A stretch of 64,000 nucleotides of DNA from Calcarisporiella thermophila CBS 279.70 (lineage: Eukaryota; Calcarisporiellomycota). This document shows, in pieces, positions 22,061 to 33,906 of this stretch (position 1 is its first letter; every line of letters begins with the position of its first letter). Position numbers and translations under genes: made by a program. The stretch lies in contig NW_027192197.1 of NCBI RefSeq assembly GCF_041956535.1, positions 259,829 to 323,828 of the forward strand. Reading direction: 5' to 3'. A model generated the notes under the pieces. It worked only from the letters and a program-made list of their open reading frames with translations. It did not search any database and was not told where the DNA came from.

Positions 22061-22818
22061 GTCTCGTCTTTTTTCTAGAAGAATAGATATAAAGGGCTGT
22101 GAGAAAAAAGAATACAGAAAAGAAACTGGGGAAATGAGCATGCCAGAGAACTTTTATTAGCAGCGCACGAATATATCAAATGGTTGAAAACAAAAATGAC
22201 CCGAAGGTCCGAATTAAAAACTGGAGTTCCAGAAATTAGACTTTGCATATTTCGATTCTCGGAGGATTAATTTCTTTAATGCCACGGCTAACTATTTCCG
22301 TCCCTCAAGCCATAAATAATCAACAGGTGGTAGAAAATAAAATACAATGATTCCAAATTCATATGACGGATGGGGTGGTTGGGTTAACTCATCCTGGGAA
22401 CTCTTCGGGATCGGAAGTAAAAACCTGACGGCCTGTTGCAAGGCTATTTCGGCAAGGACCAGCAAAGAGACTCTTGGGGAAGGGTTTTTTTTTCATCAAC
22501 TCTGCGTGGTCCTTATATTGCGCTCCTTGTTAAAGAAATTTGCGCTCTAGGATTTCAGTAGCCGCTTGTATTATTATATTCATTGGCAACAATCAATTAG
22601 GGAGCACAAGCTCGGAAAATCCTTTCAGGAAATGGTTGTGCTAAAGAGAGTCGCACTAGTCGACTCATGACACGTTTTTTATCGACTCTATTAATATTTC
22701 CTGGTAAAGCCGATATGGTACGGGGCTTTTTTATAAAAGAAGACAAGAGCCACCCTCTTCAAAACCAATTTTTAACTTTATTTTACGCTTCTCGCTTTTT
22801 CCTTTTGCAACCGTTATA
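22061..22818. other. divergent intergenic region
   Basis: About 760 bp between the surface-protein gene and the REE1-like gene. No convincing frame or RNA gene is seen. It is presumed to hold both promoters. Confidence 0.5.
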
Positions 22819-23459
22819 ATGCCAGGTCCCATCGATCTCTCTACTCTTCAATGGCTCAATAGCCCTCCTCATTTTCAAACTGAAAACTCTACGGAGATCC
22901 AAGTCATTTCTGCTCCACGCACCGATTTCTGGCGTTCAAGCAGTGCTCATCGTGACACGGGCCACTTTCTATATCAAACTGTAGCGGGCGATTTCTCAGC
23001 AACCCTACGGGTGAAGGGAGAATACACTGCATTATACGATCAGGCAGGTATTATGATCCGAAAGAATGATCAATGCTGGATTAAAGCTGGGATTGAATTG
23101 GAGGATGGTGAGCAATTCGTGAGGTAAAATATTTTCGAATTAAATTAAATTTGAAGCTATGGATTGCATTCAACTAATTGAATAACAATCCTAGCGCCGT
23201 TGTGACAAATCCATTTTCCGATTGGTCGTTGCTCCCAGTCGCGGCAGAAGACCTGGAATCGGAACTACAGATCAAATTGCAACGACAAGGGCCTGTGATG
23301 AAAATTCATTACTCTTTCTCTGGGAAAGAATGGAAGATGTTTAGAAAGGTCACGAATTTCACTGAAGAGAAGGAATTATGTGTTGGTTTAATGCTGTGCT
23401 CACCCCAGAATGACAAAGGGATGAGCGCGAAGTTTTACGACTTTGAAATCCATCAATAA
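22819..23459 (+). CDS. DUF1349 / REE1-like concanavalin-A-fold protein
   Basis: Exons 22819-23123 and 23195-23459 join across a 71-nt intron to give 189 aa. It matches the DUF1349 family, whose yeast member REE1 affects enolase expression; bacterial relatives are beta-sandwich proteins of the ConA-like fold. Conserved features include the TDFWR start of the domain, YDQAGIMIRKNDQCWIKAG, a central VVTNPFSDWS and the C-terminal VGLMLCSPQN. It is probably cytosolic since no signal is present. Biochemical role is not established for the family. Confidence 0.85.
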
Positions 23460-23813
23460 ATCCTCTCATCCCATCTCTCCTGTTTAGTGTCTGAAATTTT
23501 TTGATGACGTCATAAATTATCCAAACTGCACCGGATTAAAGGGCAATCTTCTCGGAAGCTTGATCCTCCTCTTTTGCTAGTTGTTTGTTGCGAAGGTAAT
23601 GACACGATAACAGAGACGAGAAAAGAAGGATAAAGATAGAGCTAATCATCCATCCATCCATCCGTTCAAGCTCATCCTCTTCTCTCGCTTTTTTTTTCTG
23701 TTCTTTTTTTTGTTTCTGATTCCCTCATTGGCTAACCAACATAATCGATCACATTTTTTAGCATCGGTAACGAACAGCGCATTATTTCCTTACCAGAACA
23801 CCAGGAAAAGAAA
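23460..23813. other. promoter region of RPS5
   Basis: 354 bp with a perfect CRE at 23505-23512, a short CCAT repeat around 23650-23665 and long T runs just before the transcript start, as is common in fungal ribosomal-protein promoters. No gene. Confidence 0.5.
23505..23512. promoter_or_regulatory. perfect CRE/ATF palindrome TGACGTCA
   Basis: The 8-bp palindrome lies 45 bp after the REE1-like stop codon and about 300 bp before the RPS5 start. It is the consensus for CREB/ATF-type bZIP factors (Atf1/Sko1 in fungi). Function is inferred from the motif. Confidence 0.4.
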
Positions 23814-24620
23814 ATGGCAGCTTTGAACCTTCCCGCCGACGTGGTGGCCGAGCACACCGGCGTCCGCCTCTTCAACAAGTGGTCGTTTGAGGAAGTGGAG
23901 ATCAAGGATATCTCCCTCACGGACTATATCCAGATCCGCAACCCCGTGTACCTCCCCCACACCGCTGGTCGTTACTCCGTGAAGCGCTTCCGTAAGGCTC
24001 AGGTTGGTTCCATTCCTGAATCCTTCGGCCCATCGATTTGTTCCTGACTTTATTTTCTCTCCTACCAGTGCCCCATTGTTGAGCGTCTCACCAACTCTCT
24101 CATGATGCACGGTCGCAACAACGGAAAGAAGCTGATGGCCACTCGCATCGTCAAGCACTCTTTCGAGATCATCCATCTCCTTACCGACCAGAACCCCGTT
24201 CAGGTGTTCGTTGACGCCGTCATCAACACTGGACCCCGTGAAGACTCGACCCGCATTGGTTCTGCTGGTACTGTCCGTCGCCAGGCTGTTGATGTGTCCC
24301 CATTGCGCCGTGTGAACCAGGCCATCGCACTTATGACCATTGGTGCTCGCGAGGCCGCATTCCGCAACGTCAAGTCGATCGCCGAGTGCTTGGCTGAAGA
24401 GATCATCAATGCCGCAAAGGTATATTGTTGTGGTGTGGCCGCTTATTTTGAGGGATGTCTAAACTCATTCATTCTCCAATAGGGCTCTTCCAACTCCTAT
24501 GCTATCAAGAAGAAGGACGAGTTGGAGCGTGTTGCTAAATCGTATGTATCCCTGCTGAACTCGTTCCATTTGGATTTATTCCCGGCTAACTGGCTCTTTC
24601 CTTTTCATAGCAACCGTTAA
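23814..24620 (+). CDS. RPS5: 40S ribosomal protein S5 (uS7)
   Basis: A component of the small-subunit head that contacts the E-site tRNA and mRNA. Exons 23814-24002, 24069-24419, 24483-24541 and 24611-24620 give 202 aa, the normal length. Conserved stretches include [59 protein letters not shown] and the extreme C-terminus [10 protein letters not shown]. The last exon is only 10 nt and supplies the final Asn-Arg-stop. Codon use is more C-ending than in its neighbours, as expected for a highly expressed gene. Confidence 0.97.
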
Positions 24621-25055
24621 GGGGTCGTTCATTGGGGAGTGGTGTATGTCCCGGGGCCGCACACTCTTTGTCCGTTTCAATGCTTTGCTTTCTCTTTTTT
24701 GTGAAAACCTTTTTACCTTTCTCTTTTGCAGAGGTGTAGAGAAAAATAAATTTGTTCTTTATCCGACCCTTGGTTCAATACGAAAATTTCAGTAGACATG
24801 ACGCAGAACGATCTTTGGAACGTATATATCCTTTATCAGAACGAGGTTTCGAGGCTTGTGCAGCAATTCGCAATTTTTTCATACTTACTTATCTCCAGTG
24901 CGGAGTATTTTGGATTTTATCTCTTGGCCACTCTGGTTTCCTGTATTTTTTTTTTGCTCTGGTTTTTACTTTTTGCTTTTTCATTCTTTCACAAGAGTTT
25001 TTCCCTATCTATTCCTCCCCTCTTCTTAACTGTGAATCAACCCGAACTAAAAAAA
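24621..25055. other. intergenic region, RPS5 3' UTR and YOP1 promoter
   Basis: 435 bp. AATAAA near 24747 may be the RPS5 poly(A) signal. The frame upstream of YOP1 is open and in phase with it but hydrophobic by T-richness and probably not translated. No separate gene. Confidence 0.5.
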
Positions 25056-25932
25056 ATGGCCGCATCTCAGACCCAGCCGAAGCAACTCCCCCCCTTTGTC
25101 GCTAATCTCCAGGCCAAACTTAATGAATGTTACAAGCAGCTCGATGTAGAGCTCGAGAAGAGCGCCTTCCTCAAGGACGTCGAAAAGAAGACCAACATCA
25201 ATAAGCGGCACCTTGTCACGGGCGCCGCCGCTGTTGCCGGTATTTTCATTTTCTTCAACATTGCCGGCGCCCTCATCTCCAACCTCATTGGCTATATTTA
25301 TCCTGGTGGAGTATTGCTTTCCATTTTAAGCTAACGTGCAAGGGACTAACGTGAGGTTGCTGTGTATTAGCCTATCGATCCTTCAAGGCTATTGAGTCGA
25401 AAGATTCTGCAGATGACATTCAATGGTATCCACCCTTTTATTCTGCGTCCTTAATACTCCACGCTCTTTCATGAGAACCATCTTATTAATATCGGTCTTT
25501 TATATCTTAGGCTTACCTATTGGACAGTGTTTGGTGTTTGCTCAATCATTGAGCAATTCACCGACACCATCTTGTACTGGCTTCCATTCTACGTATGGAT
25601 GCTGTTGTATTTCCTAGGGATGTAAAGATGTACGCTCACCCCGTCTATTCTCTTTCTATACTAGTTCCTATTCAAGACCATTTTTGTTCTTTGGCTAATC
25701 TTGCCGCAGTTCCGCGTAAGCTTTTAATTTATTGAAAAATTCCGGTTGGGAATTGATTATAAACATAAACAAACGTTCCCATTTTGCCTCTTAGGGAGCC
25801 AATGTTTTGTACACTCGCTTTCTGCGCAAGTTCTTCTTGGAAAACGAGAGCAGGATCGATAATGAGCTGAACAAATTGAGACGCAGTGCAGATCAAGCCC
25901 TCTCCGGCGAGAAGGGTGAGAAAGACAATTGA
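25056..25932 (+). CDS. YOP1: Yop1/DP1/REEP ER-shaping membrane protein
   Basis: A hairpin membrane protein that bends tubular ER and acts with reticulons and Rab-Yip1. Five exons (25056-25305, 25371-25425, 25511-25592, 25665-25715, 25795-25932) give 191 aa. The TB2/DP1/HVA22 domain is clear: IYPAYRSFKAIESKDSADD, WLTYWTVFGVCSIIEQFTD and WLILPQFRGANVLYTRFLR. Two hydrophobic hairpins flank these. The start at 25056 is preferred over an upstream in-frame ATG (24798) because it has an A-rich leader and gives the normal family length. Confidence 0.94.
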
Positions 25933-26774
25933 GCCGTTTGTCTCCTCAGCGTCTTCTCTCTTTTCTTGGTGTCTTTCGATTTCTTGCAAGTTTACTTTTT
26001 CCTTTGGTTTTGTTAAATATCAAGGTTTTGAGCGTATTTTTTTTAGTGTTCCTTAGTATCGAAAATGAAATCTAAATAATAAAATCATGTTGCAATGGCG
26101 CATAGCCTCTTCCTTCCCCTGACTTGCCTCATCCATGCTCGCGATGTGGTGTTCGGAAATATTTGTCCTAGATTGCTCATTTGCTCTCTTCTTCATCCGC
26201 CGTCCATGCTAATTTTAAATCAATAACCCCCTGCACTTTGATGAAGCATGCAAGAAACAACATAGGCATACCATTTATCTATCCTTTCTCTCCAATCATT
26301 TGATTTGGTTCCTCCATGATTTTCCACTATAGCGACTCTACACTGTAGAACCAATAGGTTGCTGCCAATCTCTCCCCCCAGATATCTTATTAACCTCGAT
26401 GCTAGCATAATGAAATTTATTTTGCCTCGCTAGCCTGGCCATTGCGGCTTTCAAGGAAGTTACTAGCTTCGCTATTTCAAATTCAAGAAGAATTAAGAGC
26501 CTCAAAGGTCGTCTTCATACATTAGCCGTCATTCTAAGAGGAATTTAGGTTTCGTGTAACTCTTTCATTTCTCTCAAAGAGCTGCACTTCTCCATCCTCC
26601 ACTGAATCCCTGCTCATCCTAACAATTTCTCTGGGGAGCTGTGCCACACAATTTCATTCAAACGCGTTTAAATCTACTTCCCTCGCGTCCCTTTGCCCGT
26701 AACGTGCAGGACCAGGCAAATATCCTTCATATGTCCTGATTATCCTTTATTCTGTAAAGGCGAAAGGAATCAGG
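25933..26774. other. intergenic region
   Basis: About 840 bp between YOP1 and SCC2. A 62-codon minus-strand frame at 26220-26408 begins with ATG and has mixed composition but no recognisable domain or support, so it is not called. Otherwise nothing is seen. Confidence 0.45.
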
Positions 26775-29700
26775 ATGGAAAACACGACAATAGATAACGC
26801 ATCATGGCTAGAAAATATCCTCATTTCCATTAATTCCTCCGATCTCTACCAGGACATCCTCTCAACCGACTTGCTACACCGCCTTTTTCAGTGTATAGTC
26901 CATGATGCACGGCTTAAGATCCTCAATTCCATCGATGTCGAAGAGCTTGCTATGCTGGAGCGCAAGTTTGAAATGTCAATTCAGCGAGCCGAGTATCTGG
27001 ACGTGTTTGAGCTGGGACGCGTTTCAGCGGAGCCCCGACAGGGTTCAGCAAAGAAAAGCAGGAGGTCAAGTACGTCATTGAGTCCGGAGAACAGGGCAAA
27101 ACGGCAACGGTTTGAATCCACTTCCGATGAAAAGATCGAGGAAGTGGGTAGAGAAGGAGAGGAAATTAAGAATGGAACTGAGAGCTTGCCAGAGGAGGAT
27201 ACAGATTTAAAGATCCTGGCCCGGGTCTCCTCGAAGTTGGATCAAGTGCTTAATGGAGTCGAGGCAGCCATTTGTGCTTTTTTCCTGATGACCAGTGAGC
27301 GTTTAAGCAAACAAGTACTTACCTATGTTATTGCTTGAATTTTTAGAGTACATTAATTTATTTCATGCTCCTCGAATGGATCACTAGCTCTATCCAGAAG
27401 ATCTTATTATTGCTTCTCTAAATCTGATGAAATCACAGCTCGAGGGCATTGTATACCCGTTATTTGAATCGTATCCGGGCGTTGGGAGATCAGAAGGTAT
27501 TCACCATTCTTCTAATATCGAATCCTTAGAGTTGCTGATTCTTCGCGAATATCGACTCTAGATAATACTAGCAACACAAGCATCATGCTTAAGGCACTGG
27601 CCAACCCTCAATTAGCGCATTATATTGCACAGTTGACCCAACTGCTCACCATATTACTCCAGAAAGTCTATGATCTCATGCATTTGGAAGAGCTTTCCGA
27701 CCGGGTCATTATTTCAATTGGGTTTATCGCCATCGGCCCCTTTTTCATCGACGATTCAACGTGCGAAAATGGGTTCCTTAAGGAGCAGAAGACCCTGGAA
27801 CACTTGAAGCTGGTGGCCTTAGGACTGCTTCGATCTGTAAGTTTTTGTAGTTGGAGTAAAGTACCTGTGTTGATCTTGTTACGAATTCCTTTTAGATTTT
27901 CATCCGTTACCCAGAACAAAGGACATGGATATTGGAAGAAATCATGTGCTCCTTGATCAAATTGCCCAAAGTGAAGCGTAACCTTAGGAAATATACGTAA
28001 GCTTTACGGCTCCACTCGATTGCTTGTGTAGGGCTTTCTCAACTGATGTGAATCTCTGATGGTTCATTAGGCTTCCTGAGGGGAAATCTATACAAATGGT
28101 CTCGGCGCTTATATTGCAGCTAGTCCAGAGCTGTACGGAGGGTATTATGCGCACCTCGCTTTCACAAACTAGAAAGTCATTTTCTACCCTAAACGCGGAC
28201 GAAGAGGGGGACAAGGCGGGAGCTGAGCATCTTTTGCCTGAACATGCAGAAAAAGTAAAGCTTGAAACCATTAGTTCTACATGAAAAAAGTCGTTATTGA
28301 TGCCTCTGTTCACTATGGATTTAGTATGATCAACTCTGGAAATCTGGACTGGAGGCGGCCACTTCATGTGCTCGCTATGTTTTTCAGTTTTTCTTAACAA
28401 GGTAGCAGGGATATTGCCCTCGCATCTTCTCAAAGTGTACTAAGAATATTTTGCCTCTCCCCTCCCCCTCCCATCTTAAGGTGCTCTAAATCAAGCAAGT
28501 CCATGAATGAAACCGAGTATCGAGCACTGCTGGACAATTTTATAGAGGATGTGATTACGGTATTAAACTATCCGGAGTTTCCTGCGGCAGAGCTCTTCCT
28601 CAATATATTTGGGAAAATCATGGTATGCTCACCCTATTTATTCTTTTGTTCACCTCGATGCATGATTTTTTTTCTCACCCTAATCTCCGACAAAAGGTCA
28701 ACTACATCGATGACAAGAAAATAGATAATACATCCAAGGGAATGGCACTCGATTATCTTGGCACGATATGCAGCCGTATCAAAAAGTTCGATTTCACTGG
28801 ACCGCCTAAGGAGCCTGGCGCCTCTCCCCATCCCTCCGCAGTGAACCCCAGCAATGCTACACCACTTGCTTGGTTAGGCGAGGCTTACGACATCCCAATG
28901 GGAGAAATGACCGTCTCCTCTAATCACACCAAAGTGAAAAATTTGTGGGAGTGCCAGAATATAGTGTTGGATTTTCTGGAGTTTGCGGTCTCCCAAGATT
29001 CAGCTCTAAACGTACATTATTTATAATCCGACAAGGATTTTCCACCTGCCATTTAATGAAAGAAAATTGATATTTATTATTATGCATTTAGAGCGCTCGT
29101 TTTTTCCTCCTGTGCGAATGGGGTCATCAATACGTCAACGCCTGGAAGTATCTCGGCGAGAGCAAAGAAAATGAAGAGGTGACGGTTGAATCAAGGGAGA
29201 TCAAGAGAATGGTAGAGGGCGGTTTACAAGCCTTATGGAGGCGCTCCTCATACCACGTGTCCTTTAATCCACTAGAGGCGACGTACGCATCTAATATATT
29301 CTCGTACATATTATGTTGACACTGATGGTTGTTTTCCAATGGAAACAGGCGACCCAAATTCGAACGACCAAAAGTCGTGACCGTCGCTGAACTCTTGGCT
29401 GCTCGACAAGCTCTCTTCCAGAGCTTTGATTCCATGCTCTCTCGCATTCTTGTGTGCTTAGAATCAAGTGTGATAAATTTTCGAACAAAGGCCCTGCGCG
29501 CATTGGGCCAGGTAGTAATGTCCATGCCTGCCCTTCTCAACCAGGTAGGCTCAGGAGTGCCAAGAATCTACAAAGTCTATAGCTTTACCCATTGTTTGCT
29601 TCATTTTCACTAGGCCAGTGTTCGACAAGCTATCGGCAAAAGGTTCCAGGATAGCTCGGCAGCCGTGCGCGACGCTGCGATCGAGTTGGTCGGCAGGTAT

Positions 29701-32700
29701 CTTTCACAGCGTCGGGAGTTAACCCTTCACTTCTATAAGATCCTTAGCGAACGTATCTTGGTGAGTGGATGGGCTGTAAATAATTTCGTCGATCCTTGGC
29801 TAATGTTTCTTGGTGTCATCAAGGATACTGGCCCGAGTGTGCGGAAAAGAGTGATCAAGCTTCTTCGCGACATTTACATAAAAATCGAGGATCAAAACAT
29901 GATGGTTGATATAGCCTGCAAACTGCTCCCGAGAATAAACGATGAGGATATACACGTGAAGGTTGGTATATGAAGCGATATTTTGGATGCCCGAGTCCAT
30001 GTTTGATCGCCAATAACAAACTTCAACATGCCTTCCCCCCCCCCCCCAACATTAGGAGCTAGCCTTACGGACGTTTCAAGAAATCTGGTTCTCTCGTTTC
30101 TCGCCATCGAGTTTAGTCGAGTTTGGCGCAGAGAGGCGCGATATCGATTACACCGAAATGACGGATGAACGCAAAGAAGAGGTGCTTGAGAGATGCATGG
30201 CCATTGTTGGCGTTGCCGCTTCTCTCGGCCAATCGAGCAGCGAACTACTCTCCACCCTGATACGGCGAGTGCTCGCTAACACCGATGGCCGTCAGCGCGA
30301 CATATTTTTCCATGTGTGCCAATGTATTGTTGACTGTATGATAGATCAACTGGTTGGTGTAGATAGCATAGCAGAAATAGAGGATCCAAACACCAAGGTA
30401 AACGTGGAAATCTGGTTGAAGAGGCAATGGCTAGTCATTAACTTGTTGATCTCTCCACCCATCAAGAGCATCGTCATCAATTGTATCCACACACTCTACC
30501 TATTTTGTAAAGCTTGCCCCCGTTTGCTCTGTTATCCGAAAAACCACTATAAATCGCTCGGCGCGTTTCTCAAGCGATCGAAAGAGGTAATGCGCTTTTG
30601 CGCTCGTCCTTTGATTCTATCTTGGAAGATGGTTCTCATTTCTGTTCTCCCTTTGGTTGTAGCCCGAGGAACAAAAGGCCGTTCTGTGTATCCTAAAGAT
30701 TTACCAACAGGTCCTTGGGTCAATCACTAAACCGGATAGCCAGTTTTTTAAGCGCATCGAACAAGCATTAATTCAACTTCTCAACGATGGGCCGCAGACT
30801 GTAGGGTTTCTTGCTGTGCTTTGTTCTTGTCTTGGATTCTCGATGGCTAACCATGTATTCATTTCCAGATCTTGCTGGCAGCGGTGCACTGTCTCTGTAT
30901 TGTAGCTGATAAATTATTACGAGACTATTCACGTTTGATAAACATTTTCAGATACTGCATCGGTAAACTTCAGGCTTCGCTTGTCTTTTTGCTTGAGCTA
31001 TTTCCATGTTCTGATTCCCTCTTCATCCCCTCCTTCCCCCCTCTAGAGCAATTGGAGAAAGAAAAGCAGGCTCTGGTGGATGGGGAGTATATCAAGTCTC
31101 TGCGAATAGTCATGCGGACCCTCCTCATCGTCAGCTCCATATTCCAGCACTTGGACTTGGATAAATTGCGAGACGAGAATCCGGGTAGGTGTTTGCCTTT
31201 ATCATTGTATAGGTGAGCCCACGGTCACTGAATCTTTAATTGTTTTTTCAGATCAATTTCTTCCGATGGACACTATTCACAAGGTAAATGGGATACTCAT
31301 GTATCTGCTTGGCAATATGACATTGAACTCATGCATCGGTTTCGTGACATGATACCCAGGGGCCCTTGCTACCGAAGCTCTTTGACATCATCATCTCATT
31401 TGCCTCGGCCAATATCCACGAGACTGTCAAGGCAATCGCGATTCAAAGCTTGAGTAATAAGCCGCTTTCTCGACGTAACTGCACCACTCTTGGGTACTAA
31501 TTCTGTCATGTTAGGCTTCCTGTTTCAATCGCATCCAACCCTAATGCTCGAGGATCCGAGTAGAGAATTAATGAATCGAGTGTTCGAGAAAGAGTCTACC
31601 GAGTTGAAAATCCAGCTTCTAAAGGTGTATAACGAATACCTTGTCAGCGAAATGAGAAAAGCAGACCCGGAGAAAAAAGGTGGGGAGCATCTGTGACGGT
31701 GATTATTGGGAGAATTCCCGTTGACTGGGATGAAATATGTAATAGAATCGAAGGAGGACAGCTGGACCGATCTGAGTGTTCTTATGGGCGACGCGGATCA
31801 GATGGTGGAGGCAGGGTAGGTGGCGTTTCTGCCATATTGGCTGTACTCGACTGACTGCATCAAGGATGCTTGCATTCTCTACAGGGTGAGCACGTCGATT
31901 ATGCAGCTCTATCTTGATCAAATACTGGCATGTGTGTCCTCCCCCGACGCGAAACTCAAGGCTGCCGCGTTCGACGTCATGAGCCAAGTTGTGCAGCAGG
32001 GTCTCGCGCATCCCATTTTGGTGGGGATAAATAACTATTTTAACAGAGGTGCTAAGATGAAAAGCTCACGTGGGCGCTCTTTTTATCATTAGTGCGTTCC
32101 CACCATCACTGCTCTTGAAACAAGCCCCGAGGCCTACTTTAGGGAACAAGCGTTTCGCCTTCACTCCCACCTAAATTCAAAATACGGGGCAGTAATTCAT
32201 GTTCGGAATGTCGAGTGCGTCAAGGCCGCCTACGCCTACCAGAAACAAGTCCGGGACCCGCATCCTGTTTTGGGTGAGTTACAATGCATAACCACGGCTC
32301 TGTCAGCCTCGAGGATGGGCTGACCCCTCTCCCCCCCCCCCCCCTTGATATTTTCAACGACTAGGGTACATATTAAGAAATGGCTCTGCCGAGGCGCTGT
32401 TGAATCCGATATATTCACTCTTTAAAGATAAAAGACAGCGACGGAACGAATTCCTCTCGACCCTCATCAAAATCTTCGATATAGATGTGAAGCGATGCAA
32501 AGAGTCCAACGTAAGTGTTAAAGGGGTTGTTAGAGGCTGGTTGGACATTTGATAGATTGAGTTCGTCACAATTAGATTGACGCGGATTTCTGCCGGTTTG
32601 TGGCGGAAAACTTGGCCTCGCTCGACTATAAGGTCCACGAAGAGGTGCTCCATGTGATTCATGGGGTAACAAGGGTCATTTCCGTGACCGGGATCACCGT

Positions 32701-33366
32701 GTTGCAGGCCATTAATCAACGATGTATCTACGCTGGTCCGGCCATGTTGCCTGAAAGGGCCGAGGCTCACGGAGGCTCTCAGGGCTCTGATGGACCTGCA
32801 ATAGCGGAGGCGTCTCAAGTCTCGGCAAATGTGGGTGTTCCCCCCGAGATAAAAGGGCTGCGTGTTGAAGGGCGGGAAAATGGTAAGCAAGCAGACGGCC
32901 TAACTAAAGGGTAGAGATGTAACTTTTCTTTTCTCTTTGCTGTTACACTTGGCAGAACCGGTACTGTCGATCGTCGCTAAGGTCTCGGTTTGCATCACCA
33001 TGTTAGTGTATCTGAGGGAACACCTCAAGGCCCTCTATGGGCTGAATGAAGCGTAAGTAATTGGGCGGATAGCAATGGGATTCTCCTTGGCCTTCTAAAA
33101 CATGTATCCAATAGCAAATGCGAACAATTCAGCTCGGCAACGAGCTCTACCTTCAAAGATAAGCCTATCGCCCGACAGTCGAACACCTCGGCGGTTGTGT
33201 CGTGGGATCGTGCTCCTTATGTCACGAGACCATTGGCCGGCACCTCGGACATGGTCCAGCAGTGCTTTCTGGTACGGGCATGCCCGTCTTAACCTCTCTC
33301 GTCGCATGGATTAACTCGCCTCTATTTCATTGTTAGTTTCGCGAGCTGATGGCCACTTTCATATGA
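26775..33366 (+). CDS. SCC2: cohesin loader Scc2/Mis4/NIPBL
   Basis: Loads cohesin onto chromosomes together with Scc4. The gene runs 6.6 kb with roughly 20 short introns, so exon ends are only partly resolved. Landmarks: N-terminal helices (26775-27290), a basic Ser-rich patch with KKSRRSS, then FDSMLSRILVCLESSVINFRTKALRALGQV, FQDSSAAVRDAAIELVGRYL, DTGPSVRKRVIKLLRDIYIK and DEDIHVKELALRTFQEIW, which are HEAT repeats of the Scc2 hook. The C-terminal part (31.5-33.3 kb) includes YILRNGSAEALLNPIYSLFK. The last exon begins FRELMATFI before TGA at 33364. One intron (29761-29823, 63 nt) is stop-free and in frame. Two introns carry runs of 13-14 C. Family assignment is firm; total length is not. Confidence 0.88.
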
Positions 33367-33906
33367 GCTGCTTTACCCGTCTCGTTTTGGCAAAAACAAT
33401 CGCTTCAATATCCTTTTGGCCCGCCCCGTCAAATTGGGGAGGATTTCAACTGTACTCTTACCAGATCTATTTGCAAGAGATTGTCGCTTTTAATTATTTT
33501 TTTTTCTTTTGGGCTACTTCATATTTGTATTATATTTAATCCTTTGTCTTATAAACAACCCTTCTTTTGCACTCTGCAGCTAATGAAGACTCAGTCTTTG
33601 ATCCCACTTGAATGGGCCCAACGAGCCAAATCAACCTCTGTGCCAGCAACACTCCATAGAGGAACGCTGCTTTATGGCCTTGTTCGTAAGCATTGGCAGC
33701 ATTAAGAGGGCTTGCCGGCACTTTGATGGTTTTAGAGCGACAAAAGTCACATTCCGAAATTAGCAAAAATTGAAGCTATTTGTGGCTGGTGGGGCCCGCG
33801 ACCCCCTCTAATATTACAGTGGCAAACTATATTATCGATATGAAATACATTCTACAACTTTCCCTCGATTTTACACCTGTACTAGAAAAGAAGGGTTGTC
33901 GGAGCC
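33367..33906. other. convergent intergenic region
   Basis: 540 bp between the convergent SCC2 and LMBD2-type genes. AT-rich in the middle (33480-33560). Open frames lack domains. No gene is seen. Confidence 0.5.

Noticed and set aside
26220-26408. 62-codon minus-strand frame between YOP1 and SCC2
   Set aside because: ATG start and mixed composition, but no domain or splice context; not enough to call a gene.
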